Source: Variovorax paradoxus
GTDB taxonomy: Bacteria; Pseudomonadota; Gammaproteobacteria; Burkholderiales; Burkholderiaceae_C
DNA length: 64,000 bases
Assembly: GCF_000834655.1 (NCBI RefSeq)
Contig: NZ_JXQQ01000075.1
Span: forward strand, 1 to 64,000
Direction of reading: 5' to 3'
In this document: in pieces, positions 49,293-56,853 of the stretch
Layout: the number at the start of each line of letters is the position of its first letter
How positions within the stretch are numbered: the first letter of the stretch is position 1
Translations under genes and position numbers: made by a program
Notes under the pieces: model-generated
Told to the model about the DNA's origin: nothing
Databases searched by the model: none
What the model saw: only the letters and a program-made list of their open reading frames with translations

Positions 49293-50483
49293 ATGCCAAT
49301 CGCTCTACTCGCCCTCACCGCCGGTGCCTTCGGGATCGGCACCACCGAGTTCGTCATCATGGGCCTGCTGATGCAGGTGTCGACGGACCTTCATGTCTCC
49401 ATCACGATGGCCGGCCTCCTGATCTCGGGCTACGCGCTCGGCGTCGCGGTCGGCGCGCCCGTGCTCACCATCGCGACGCGCAAGCTCCCGCGCAAGACGG
49501 TGCTGCTCGCGCTGATGGCGATCTTCACGCTCGGCAACCTGGCCTGCGCGCTCGCGCCCAACTACGAGATGCTGATGGCCGCGCGCGTGGTCACCTCGCT
49601 CGCGCACGGCACCTTCTTCGGCGTGGGCTCGGTGGTGGCCACCGGCCTGGTGGCGCCCGAGCGCCGTGCCTCGGCCATCGCGATCATGTTCACCGGGCTG
49701 ACCGCCGCCACGCTGCTCGGCGTGCCGGCCGGCGCATGGCTGGGCCTGCAGTTCGGCTGGCGCTCGGCGTTCTGGGCGGTGACGTTGATCGGCATGCTCG
49801 CGTTCATCGTGCTTGCCGTTTTCGTGCCCCGCGTGAAGGGCGAGGCCAAGCCCGCGCCGCTGCGCGAAGAACTGGCCGTGCTGGCCCGCCCGCAGGTGCT
49901 GCTGGGCCTGGCGATGACGGTGCTCGGCTTTGCCGGCGTGTTCGTGGTGTTCACCTACATCCAGCCGCTGCTGACGCAGATCACAGGCCTTTCGGAATCC
50001 GCCGTTTCGCCGATCCTGCTGGTGTTCGGCGGCGGCCTGGCCGTCGGGAACATCCTCGGCGGCAAGCTGGCCGACCGCGCGCCGATGGCCGCCGTGCTCG
50101 GCACGCTGGTGGCGCTGGCCGTGGTGCTCGGCGCGATGCAGTTCACCATCGGCACGCCGTTCACCGCAGTGGTCTTCGTCGGCCTGCTCGGCGTGGCCTC
50201 GTTCGCCACCGTGGCGCCGATGCAGTTGCGGGTGCTGGAGAAGGCCTCGGGCGCCGGCCAGAACCTGGCTTCGAGCCTCAACATCGCCGCCTTCAACCTC
50301 GGCAACGCCCTGGGCGCCTGGGTCGGCGGCGTGGTGATCGACCACGGCCCGGGCCTGCGCGCACTCGGCTGGGTGGCGGCGCTCCTCACGCTCGTGGGCC
50401 TGGCGATCGCGCTCTGGAGCCGCTCGCTCGACCGGCGCGAAACCGCTCGCCCGTTGGCCGATTGCGCTTCGGCGCAGGCCTGA
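49293..50483 (+). CDS. MFS transporter, DHA1 (AraJ/YdhP-like)
   Basis: 396 residues and 12 membrane segments. The start MPIALLALTAGAFGIGTTEFVIMGLL (TM1), AGLLISGYALGVAVGAPVLTIATRKLPRKTVLL (TM2 and motif A, ~38-70) and VVTSLAHGTFFGVGSVVA (TM4) are hallmarks of the AraJ/YdhP/PbuE group, which exports purine analogues, sugars or drugs. The ATG at 49293 is used; a long upstream open frame crosses the LysR gene and is rejected. Divergent from LysR across a gap with a clear operator. Convergent, 9 bp, with the dienelactone hydrolase. Confidence 0.9.
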   Translation: MPIALLALTAGAFGIGTTEFVIMGLLMQVSTDLHVSITMAGLLISGYALGVAVGAPVLTIATRKLPRKTVLLALMAIFTLGNLACALAPNYEMLMAARVVTSLAHGTFFGVGSVVATGLVAPERRASAIAIMFTGLTAATLLGVPAGAWLGLQFGWRSAFWAVTLIGMLAFIVLAVFVPRVKGEAKPAPLREELAVLARPQVLLGLAMTVLGFAGVFVVFTYIQPLLTQITGLSESAVSPILLVFGGGLAVGNILGGKLADRAPMAAVLGTLVALAVVLGAMQFTIGTPFTAVVFVGLLGVASFATVAPMQLRVLEKASGAGQNLASSLNIAAFNLGNALGAWVGGVVIDHGPGLRALGWVAALLTLVGLAIALWSRSLDRRETARPLADCASAQA

Positions 50484-50492
50484 TTCCCTCGG

Positions 50493-51320
50493 CTACTTCG
50501 GGGCCAGTCGGCGCGCGAAGAAAGAAAGGATCTCGTCGCGCGCCGCGATCGTCGGCTGGCCCGCCTCGTCGATGAGGTGGGCCGTCACCACGCTGTGCGG
50601 GCTCGCGACCACCTGCTCGAAGAACGAAGGCAGCGACTGCCGGTTGGCCGCGCTGTCGGGCAGAACCCGCGCGACGAAGCGGCTGCCGAGCGCTTCGGAA
50701 TAGGCGGCGAAGCGCTGGGCCGTGCAGAACCTGTCCCCCTCGAAGCGGTAGGCCATCACGGTCAGGTCTTCGCGGTCGAGGCGTTGCTTCACCGCGGAGA
50801 TTTCCTCCGGCGAGATCTCGATGCCGGCCGGGTTGTCCAGCGGCAATGCGGGCTGCGACAGCACCGGCGCCAGCACCGAAGGCTCCAGCATCATCGTGAG
50901 CGCGAAGTTGCCGGTGAAGCACATCCCGATGGCGCCGACACCCGGCCCGCCGCACTCCTTGTGCGCGAGCCTCGCAAGCGAACGCAGCCACTGCGTCACC
51001 GGGCTCGACCTGTTGCCCGCAAAGGCGCGGAACTCGGCGCTCACGCAGGCATGCTGGAGGACGGCTTTGCCCTCCTGTGCATCCGCCACCGCGCCGTCGC
51101 GACCGAACAGAGAGGGCATGTACACGGCGAACCCGGCATCGCGCACCCAGCGTGCAAAACGCGCGACGTGCGGGCTGATGCCTGGCATCTCGGTCATGAC
51201 GATCACGGCCGGCCCGGCACCTGCGACATAGACCTTCTTCGTGGCGTCGTCCAGGGTGATCTCGCGCCGCTCGAAGTCTTCGAGCGGATCGGCTTCATTC
51301 AGGTTGCGGGTCGTCTGCAT
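50493..51320 (-). CDS. dienelactone hydrolase family protein
   Basis: 275 residues, alpha/beta-hydrolase of the DLH type. The nucleophile Cys134 is in GAIGMCFTGNFAL (the GxCxG elbow), Glu44 is in VMTEMPGI, matching the Glu that activates Cys in DLH, and the His is probably in SVVTAHLIDEAG near 250. The catalytic Asp could not be placed with certainty. DLH opens lactones from chlorocatechol breakdown, but many family members act on other esters. It is divergent from the GlxA-type regulator across a 102-bp gap. Confidence 0.87.
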   Translation of the reverse strand: MQTTRNLNEADPLEDFERREITLDDATKKVYVAGAGPAVIVMTEMPGISPHVARFARWVRDAGFAVYMPSLFGRDGAVADAQEGKAVLQHACVSAEFRAFAGNRSSPVTQWLRSLARLAHKECGGPGVGAIGMCFTGNFALTMMLEPSVLAPVLSQPALPLDNPAGIEISPEEISAVKQRLDREDLTVMAYRFEGDRFCTAQRFAAYSEALGSRFVARVLPDSAANRQSLPSFFEQVVASPHSVVTAHLIDEAGQPTIAARDEILSFFARRLAPK

Positions 51321-51422
51321 CGTGGCTCCTGCGGGTCGTCATGTGGGTCGGAGCGGCTATTACACGTGGCCCGGCGCTAGACTGGCAGTGTCCATTCAGA
51401 CGTTTATCAAGCGGTTTCAGCC

Positions 51423-52403
51423 ATGCGAGATTTCACCGTCCTCGTGCTTCCCAGGGCCTTCGCCACCAGCGTCTCCATCACGCTGGACGTGCTGGAGGCC
51501 GCTGCCGCGCTGGCACCTTCGCTGAAGATGCCCCGCCCGACGTGGCGCGTGGTGTCGCCCGATGGCGGCTTCGTGCCGCTGAGCAGCGGCCTGCAGATCG
51601 AGACCACCGCGGTCCCCGGCCGCTCGCGCGCCGATGCCTCCACATGGATCGTGCCCGGCCTGGGTGTGGACCGCCCCGCGGACCTGGCCGAGCGACTGGC
51701 CGACGACTGCGCCGCCCGCGCCATTGGCGCCGTGCGACGCCACGCCGCGCGCGGGGGCGCAGTGGCTGCCTCGTGTTCCGCCGTGTTCCTGCTGCAGGCC
51801 GCCGGTGTGCTGCAGGGCCGGCGCGCCACCACCACCTGGTGGCTAGCGCCGGAACTCCGGCGTGTCGAACCCCGCTGCAACGTCGATGCGCACCGCATGG
51901 TCTGCGCCGATGGCCCCGTCAGCACGGCCGGCGCGGCTTTCGCGCAGTCGGACCTCATGCTCCACCTGCTGCGCACGCGGTTCGGCGCGCCGCTGGCCGA
52001 TGCCGTCGGCAAGGTGCTGCTGATCGACGGGCGCGAGGCGCAGGCGCCGTTCGTCGTGCCCTCGATGATGGCCAACGGCAGCGAGCTGATCCGACGGCTC
52101 ACGCAGCGCATCGAGTCGTCGCTGCCGCGGCCACCGAGCGTGACGGCTCTCGCCGACGAGTTCGCGATGTCGCAGCGCACGCTGGCCCGCCACGTGCGCG
52201 CAGCAACCGGCCTCGGCCCGCTGGCCCTCGTGCAGAGCGTGCGCTTGTCCAGGGCGCGGATGTTGATCGAGACGAGCCGGATGACGATCGATCAGGTGGC
52301 CACGCAGGTCGGCTACGAAGACGCGACAGCCTTGAGGCGCCTCATGCGAAAGGCCGCGGGCGCCACGCCGAGCAAGTTCCGCGCGAACCTTCAGGCGGCT
52401 TAG
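51423..52403 (+). CDS. GlxA family (DJ-1/PfpI-AraC) transcriptional regulator
   Basis: 326 residues. The N-terminal ~195 residues form a DJ-1/PfpI-like domain: FTVLVLPRAFATSVSITLDVLEAAA at the start and GGAVAASCSAVFLLQAAGVLQGRRATTTWW (~110-140), with the elbow Cys in SCSAV. The C-terminal ~100 residues are an AraC double HTH (SVTALADEFAMSQRTLARHVRAATGLGPLALVQSVRLSRARMLIETSRMTIDQVATQVGYEDATALRRLMRKAAGATP). Such proteins sense small metabolites and activate neighbouring genes; the divergent dienelactone hydrolase is the natural target. Confidence 0.92.
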   Translation: MRDFTVLVLPRAFATSVSITLDVLEAAAALAPSLKMPRPTWRVVSPDGGFVPLSSGLQIETTAVPGRSRADASTWIVPGLGVDRPADLAERLADDCAARAIGAVRRHAARGGAVAASCSAVFLLQAAGVLQGRRATTTWWLAPELRRVEPRCNVDAHRMVCADGPVSTAGAAFAQSDLMLHLLRTRFGAPLADAVGKVLLIDGREAQAPFVVPSMMANGSELIRRLTQRIESSLPRPPSVTALADEFAMSQRTLARHVRAATGLGPLALVQSVRLSRARMLIETSRMTIDQVATQVGYEDATALRRLMRKAAGATPSKFRANLQAA

Positions 52404-52470
52404 ATTCCGGGCGCGCTGCGTTTGCGAAAACGCTGTTCCTGACAGAATCCGACCCATCGAAAGAGCTGCC

Positions 52471-52980
52471 GTGACGAACGCCCCCATCTCCATCCGGCCC
52501 GCGCGCACCGCGGATGCGCACGCCCTCGCCGCCCTGTCGATCCAGGTCTGGCTCGCTACCTACACCGAGGGCGTGAGCGACTTGTTCGCGCGTCATGTGC
52601 TGTCGGAGTTCACGCCCGAGAAATTCCTATCGCTGCTGAATGCGTCCGATGTCGTGCTGCACATTGCCGAGGTCGATGAGCGCCTCGTCGGCTACTCGCT
52701 TGTGCGCTCCGGCGTACCGCAGCCCCTGGTGCCCGAAGCCGATTCGGAGCTCTGCACGCTGTATGTGCAGGAGCCGTTCACTCGGTGCGGCGTGGGGTCC
52801 ACGCTGCTGCAAACGGCGAGTGAAAGCCACGACCGCCTTTGGCTCCTGGTCAACGTGCAGAACCTGCGCGCCTGCCGCTTCTATGAAAAGCACGGTTTCG
52901 TGGTTCGCGGAAGCACCGACTTCGTCCTTGGCGAAGGCCGGCACCGAAACCATGTCCTCGCAAGGCCGCAGCGCGGCTAG
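52471..52980 (+). CDS. GNAT family N-acetyltransferase
   Basis: 169 residues. ISIRPARTADAHALAALSIQVWLATY opens the fold, ELCTLYVQEPFTRCGVGSTLLQTA (~89-112) is motif A with the acetyl-CoA loop (R-C-G-V-G), and LLVNVQNLRACRFYEKHGFVVRG (~125-147) is motif B. Acetyl-CoA is the likely donor; the acceptor amine is unknown. The start is a GTG at 52471 (no ATG in frame nearby); a weak AAGAG lies upstream. It follows GlxA by 67 bp. Its stop overlaps the convergent PaaI gene stop by 4 bp. Confidence 0.88.
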   Translation: MTNAPISIRPARTADAHALAALSIQVWLATYTEGVSDLFARHVLSEFTPEKFLSLLNASDVVLHIAEVDERLVGYSLVRSGVPQPLVPEADSELCTLYVQEPFTRCGVGSTLLQTASESHDRLWLLVNVQNLRACRFYEKHGFVVRGSTDFVLGEGRHRNHVLARPQRG

Positions 52981-53390
52981 CGGGGCTGGATCATCCGCGC
53001 GCTCGCAGTCGACCGCGCAAGCATCCGCCCTTGCGCATCACTCAGATGCGCCTCGAGGAACGAGATGGTCTTGCCGAGCTGCACCACCCTGCCCTCGCCG
53101 TACAAGACTCCAGGCGAAGCGGCCGCCAGAAGCGACACGTTGAGATCGATCGTTGCCGAGAACGAGCCCGCGCCGTTCATGAGCCACAGCGCCGGGCCCA
53201 TCGTGTCGTCGAGCATCGCGCCGAGGATGCCGCCCTGCACCGACCCGGCCGGGTTCAGAAAGGCATCGGTCGCGACGAAGCTCATGCGGACCCAGCCCTT
53301 GGCCGTGTCGAATTCGATGATGCGCTGGCCGAACAAACGCGCGGTTGCGGAACTGGGAAAACGCTGCATCAACGGGTCCGACGTCATCAC
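52977..53390 (-). CDS. PaaI family hotdog-fold thioesterase
   Basis: 137 residues. The hotdog helix NPAGSVQGGILGAMLDDTMGPALW (~46-69), with Gly-Gly and the Asp-Asp pair, and the strand SATIDLNVSLLAAASPGVL are hallmarks of PaaI/YbgC-like acyl-CoA thioesterases. It probably hydrolyses aryl- or acyl-CoA esters. The gene is solitary, with the LuxR gene 78 bp behind it on the same strand. Its stop codon overlaps the GNAT stop (CTAG at 52977-52980), a tail-to-tail contact. Confidence 0.87.
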   Translation of the reverse strand: MMTSDPLMQRFPSSATARLFGQRIIEFDTAKGWVRMSFVATDAFLNPAGSVQGGILGAMLDDTMGPALWLMNGAGSFSATIDLNVSLLAAASPGVLYGEGRVVQLGKTISFLEAHLSDAQGRMLARSTASARMIQPR

Positions 53391-53468
53391 GATCCTTCGC
53401 TCCGCAAGGCGGGTCGGAACATCCTAGGCGGCTGCTCCTGACAGCGTGGTGTCAGGAGGCGCCTGCGC

Positions 53469-54413
53469 TCAGGGCTCCCCGAGCACGCCGAAGTCGCTGT
53501 CGCCCTGCTGCACCGCATTCACGAGTTGCACCCGGTTGCGCGCAGCGAAGCGGCGGCGCAGCTGGCGCATGTGGTAGTCCACCGTATGCGCCGACAGGTC
53601 CAGGCGGTTGGCGATTTCCTTGTCGCTGCGGCCCTGCAGTAGGTGCTGCAGGATGTCTTGCTGGGTCGCCGAGATCTCGATGCGACCCGTGCCCGGCGCG
53701 CCGACGATGCGCGTGTGGCGCGAGACGTACTCGTGCACGCTCAGGCCCAGGATCAAGCCCTGCCCGATCACGCTGTCGGTGATCCAGTGGCTGCCGGGCC
53801 TGCGCGACAGCAGGCTGATCACCGTGTGCTGGTTCACATGCGTGGGCGAGGCCAGCCGAAACAGAAGCCCGCTGCGGATATCGCTGGCGTGCAGGTCGGA
53901 GAGAAAACGCTGCCGCAGCCCGCTGGGGTCTTCGGGCGCCTCTGCCGCAAGCGCTTCGAGCTGGGCCACGTCCCACGCCAGCGGCAGGCTCGATGCGGGC
54001 ACGCCCTGCTGGCGCAGGTCCGCGCCGCAGTAGTTCTGCGCGAAGTAGCGCCGCGTCCATTCGGGGTTCGCATACGCGGTGAAGAAGCTCAGGGGCCACC
54101 ATCGGCCGCGCATGTATGCCACCGCCCCGTAGCCCAGCCAGTCGAAGTCGAGCGTGTGCAGCATGCCGCGCACCAGCTCCGCGCGCGCTTCGATGCCGGG
54201 TGCTTCGAGCAGGTCGCCGACGATGCTGGGCACGCCGCCGGCATGGCGGTCGACGCCGGGCGGCAGGTAGAGATGCTCCTCCGAATAGAACTGCGGCGCC
54301 GGACAACCCGGTGGCAGCTGGGTGTCCGCGCCCGGCGGCGGGACTGGTTCGGAATCATTGGTCTTCTGCAGCGAAGCCGCCGCGACGCGTTGCAACATGG
54401 TCGACAGGATCAT
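53469..54413 (-). CDS. LuxR family regulator with autoinducer-binding-like domain (LuxR solo)
   Basis: 314 residues. The N-terminal domain (~80-225) contains FDWLGYGAVAYMRGRWWPLSFFTAYANPEWTRRYFAQNYCGADLRQQGV, which fits the autoinducer-binding fold (Trp, Tyr, Asp in the usual order), but the DP dipeptide is DL. The C-terminal HTH is at ~240-305 (TQQDILQHLLQGRSDKEIANRLDLSAHTVDYHMRQLRRRF). A Pro-rich N-terminal extension of ~45 residues precedes it. No luxI gene is in the window, so it is a solo, perhaps sensing foreign or non-AHL signals. Confidence 0.87.
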   Translation of the reverse strand: MILSTMLQRVAAASLQKTNDSEPVPPPGADTQLPPGCPAPQFYSEEHLYLPPGVDRHAGGVPSIVGDLLEAPGIEARAELVRGMLHTLDFDWLGYGAVAYMRGRWWPLSFFTAYANPEWTRRYFAQNYCGADLRQQGVPASSLPLAWDVAQLEALAAEAPEDPSGLRQRFLSDLHASDIRSGLLFRLASPTHVNQHTVISLLSRRPGSHWITDSVIGQGLILGLSVHEYVSRHTRIVGAPGTGRIEISATQQDILQHLLQGRSDKEIANRLDLSAHTVDYHMRQLRRRFAARNRVQLVNAVQQGDSDFGVLGEP

Positions 54414-54711
54414 GGAATGCCCGATAGGTGTTCCGCATGCACCGGCCGGTGCCGCAGGCTTGCAGGCAAATTACCAAAGCGCAACCCCGGCGCCTTGTAG
54501 ATTCTTAGCTTCGCGCGCATTCGAGCCGCAGTGCGCACGCACGGCAACGCCATGGGAGGCGACCTTGCTCGACAACTGAATACCTTCGCCTGAACCATGC
54601 GCGCAGGTCATCAGGTCATGCAGGATCTAACCTTCCCACGGGGCGGTGGCGCTGGCATGCTGCTTGCACCCCGGCCCCGACACCTGAAGTCTTTCTTCAA
54701 CCCGTCTTTCG
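54414..54711. other. divergent intergenic region, LuxR / AraC
   Basis: 298 bp, no gene seen. It contains a tandem repeat CAGGTCAT-CAGGTCAT (54604-54619) followed by GCAGGATC, which is the best candidate for an AraC site. Nothing resembling a classical lux box was found. Confidence 0.5.
54604..54619. promoter_or_regulatory. tandem direct repeat, possible AraC operator
   Basis: CAGGTCAT occurs twice head to tail, 93 bp before the AraC-type start codon. AraC proteins usually bind directly repeated half-sites, although typically spaced by about two helical turns; here the repeats abut, so the assignment is weak. Confidence 0.35.
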
Positions 54712-55590
54712 ATGGACCTCCTTGCCTCCCGCTATTGGCGAGACGTTGACCTCGCAGGTCTTCAATTCACTGCCAACCGCTTCCTGCACCGCGAGATGCG
54801 ACCGCACCGGCACGTGGGCTTCACGCTTTCGGTGTCCGATGTCGAGCTGCGCGTGCGAACCGGCAACCGCGTCACCGTCGTGCCGCCGGGCACGCTGCTG
54901 CGCATTGCGCCGCATGTCTGGCATTCGGTGCAGGCGCGCACGGCACCATGGCGCGAAGAGGCCCTGTACTGCAGCTTCGACGTGGCCCGCTGCATCAGCC
55001 CCCTGCTCGGCGAGACACGGATCGCGCGCGTGGAAGACGACACGGGCGTCTCGGTGTTTCTCGACGCGGCGGCGGGACTCGAATTCCTCGAATGCCACCG
55101 GCTGCTCTACGAACCCACGAGCACCGGCAACCGGGAGGACATCGCCGCGGGCCGCGACCTGCTGCGCCGGCGCCTTGTGCAATGGATTCCACCGCTGGCG
55201 CCGGCCACGGTGCGGGCGCCCGAGATCGGCGACGAGCGCCTGGACCGGCTCTACGAACTCATCGCGTCGGGCTTTCACCAGCGCATGACCCTCGACAGCC
55301 TTGCCGAAGCAGTCGGCTGGCATCCGGTGCATGTGCACAGGCGGTTCCGGGCCGCATGGGGTTTCACGCCGCACGAGATGCTGGTGGGCCATCGCATCGA
55401 GTACGCACGCGACCTCATCGCCGGCGGCGCGCGCGTGACCTATGCGGCGCACGCGGCGGGCTTCGCGGACCAGAGCCATCTGCACAAGACCTTTCTCAGC
55501 ACCTATGCGGTGCTGCCCGGCGACTACCGGAGGCTTGCCGCGCTCGATGCATTGCAGCCGCCTTCGGCCAGGAACGGCATCGTCGGCTAG
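54712..55590 (+). CDS. AraC family transcriptional regulator
   Basis: 292 residues. An N-terminal cupin-like ligand domain (FLHREMRPHRHVGFTLSVSDVEL, ~24-46, with TVVPPGTLLRIAPHVWHSVQA at ~54-74) and a C-terminal double HTH (~180-280: DRLYELIASGFHQRMTLDSLAEAVGWHPVHVHRRFRAAWGFTPHEMLVGHRIEYARDLIAGG...FADQSHLHKTFLSTYAVLPGDYR). This is the AraC group with an AraC_binding domain that senses small molecules. The target is not obvious: the only downstream sequence is gene debris, suggesting that its regulon partner may have been deleted. Confidence 0.9.
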   Translation: MDLLASRYWRDVDLAGLQFTANRFLHREMRPHRHVGFTLSVSDVELRVRTGNRVTVVPPGTLLRIAPHVWHSVQARTAPWREEALYCSFDVARCISPLLGETRIARVEDDTGVSVFLDAAAGLEFLECHRLLYEPTSTGNREDIAAGRDLLRRRLVQWIPPLAPATVRAPEIGDERLDRLYELIASGFHQRMTLDSLAEAVGWHPVHVHRRFRAAWGFTPHEMLVGHRIEYARDLIAGGARVTYAAHAAGFADQSHLHKTFLSTYAVLPGDYRRLAALDALQPPSARNGIVG

Positions 55591-55618
55591 CGTTGCCACG
55601 GCCGGCCGCCGAAGGCCC

Positions 55619-55912
55619 TCAGGCCACGCCCGCTGAAGCCGGCTCGCGCCGCGGCCCGTCGAAGGGGCCGGGCGCAAGGATGACGGGGCTGCCCGTCTGG
55701 TTCGCGTCGGACCAATCCTTGACCTGCTTTTCCCAGTCCTTGCCGAGCACGCCGGGACCGGCGTCTTCCATGTTCCTGAAGTAGTCCTGCAGCGACTTGG
55801 TGTTGGTCTCGATCTCCGAGGGCTTGGCGAGCTCCTAGATCACGAAGCCGGTGATCGTGAGTCCCAGCCCGACGATGAAGAACGGACCGGCCGCGGCGCC
55901 GCCCAGCAACCC
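55619..55912 (-). pseudogene. gene remnant with internal stop codon
   Basis: A minus-strand reading frame starting mid-gene with GLLGGAAAGPFFIVGLGLTI (a membrane segment) runs into TAG at 55837-55835. In the same frame it continues for 71 credible residues (ELAKPSEIETNTKSLQDYF, then MEDAGPGVLGKDWEKQVKDW, then LAPGPFDGPRREPASAGVA) to a TGA at 55619. The 5' part is missing: upstream sequence switches to the opposite-strand sctR fragment. No family recognised. An ATG at 55771 could still start a 50-residue peptide. Confidence 0.55.
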
Positions 55913-56074
55913 GACCCCGTGGTGGTGGACCTGATCGTGGCGACCGTGCTGCTCGCGCTGGGCATGTCGATGATTTCGCCCACCACCATCTCGCGGCCAA
56001 TCAAGCTGTTGCTGTTCGTGATGCTGGATGGCTGGACGCGGCTCGTTCACGGGCTTGTGCTGTCGTACCGCTGA
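55913..56074 (+). pseudogene. 3' remnant of type III secretion gene sctR
   Basis: 53 codons to a stop: PVVVDLIVATVLLALGMSMI, then SPTTISRPIKLLLFVMLDGW, then TRLVHGLVLSYR. This matches the conserved C-terminus of SctR (YscR/HrcR), the inner-membrane export-gate protein of type III secretion, rather than flagellar FliP, whose end differs. The rest of the ~220-residue gene is absent, the first base abuts an unrelated minus-strand remnant, and no other type III secretion gene is in the window. It is therefore the scar of a lost or fragmented T3SS locus. The azoreductase reading frame now runs antisense through it. Confidence 0.75.
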
Positions 56075-56735
56075 GCTCGTCGACGAGCCGATCGACAGCG
56101 GCTTCGGCCTTTCGCATCGACTGCGCGAGCTGCTCGCCGCCGAATTCGTCGCACTCCACCGCCGCCTCGTGCACGTCGGTGATGCCGATGTAGCCGAACA
56201 CCGAGCGCACCGTGTCTTCCGTGTGATTCAGGTGCGCGATGCGACCGCCCTTGTCGTAGCCGTGGTCGCCGCGCGCGCCGAGCAGCACCATGCGCTTGCC
56301 GGCGTCCGCGAGCATCGGCCAGTAAGGCACCGCGCCGCGCGCGCGGTCGAAACCGAAGGTGCGGCCCACACGCACGACGTTGTCGATGTAGGCCTTGAAC
56401 TGGGCCGGCACGCTGAAGTTGTACATCGGCAGTCCCACCACGATCAGGTCGGCGGCGACGAGTTGGTCGACAAGGCGATCGCTTTCGGCGAGCACGCCGG
56501 CCATCCAGGGCTCGCGATCGGCCGGTGCGGTGAAGGCGGCGTGGATCCATCGGCTGTCGACGTAGGCGGGCGGGTGCTGGCCGACGTCGAGGTAGTCGAT
56601 GCGGTCTTCGGGCCGCGCCTGGCGCCAGCGCTCGATGAAACGCGAAGAGAGCCGCCGCGTGTGCGAGCCGTGAGGGTCGGTTCCCGAGATGCCCGGGCGG
56701 GCGCTCGCGTCGATGTGAAGCAGGTTGAGGGTCAT
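56001..56735 (-). CDS. FMN-dependent NADH-azoreductase / flavodoxin-fold oxidoreductase
   Basis: 244 residues. The flavodoxin-like fold 2 hallmarks are LLHIDASAR (~4-12), with SHTRRLSSRFIERWR, LIVVGLPMYNFSVPAQFKAYIDNVVRVGRTF (~95-125, the AzoR active-site loop) and RMVLLGARGDHGYDKGG. It reduces quinones and azo dyes with NADH and FMN. The ATG at 56735 is used. The last ~25 residues (TTAQARERAASSHPASRTATA) are encoded by the antisense of the sctR remnant, so the native stop has probably been lost by rearrangement; the length is slightly above the usual ~210-235. It is divergent from a LysR gene. Confidence 0.85.
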   Translation of the reverse strand: MTLNLLHIDASARPGISGTDPHGSHTRRLSSRFIERWRQARPEDRIDYLDVGQHPPAYVDSRWIHAAFTAPADREPWMAGVLAESDRLVDQLVAADLIVVGLPMYNFSVPAQFKAYIDNVVRVGRTFGFDRARGAVPYWPMLADAGKRMVLLGARGDHGYDKGGRIAHLNHTEDTVRSVFGYIGITDVHEAAVECDEFGGEQLAQSMRKAEAAVDRLVDELSGTTAQARERAASSHPASRTATA

Positions 56736-56853
56736 GTCGTTCGCTCCGTGAATGGATGAGTTGATGTACGCTGTGTCGCGCTGTCGAAGTGACCGCACAG
56801 GCCCTGAATCTATGGACACGCCCGGGCCTTCACAAACGATCATTTTTCCGCTT

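Noticed and set aside
53469..54413. A complete quorum-sensing circuit
   Set aside because: Only a LuxR-type receptor is present; no luxI-like synthase and no lux box were found.
55913..56074. sctR fragment as a functional small gene
   Set aside because: It has no start codon or ribosome site in the right place and lacks about three quarters of the protein.
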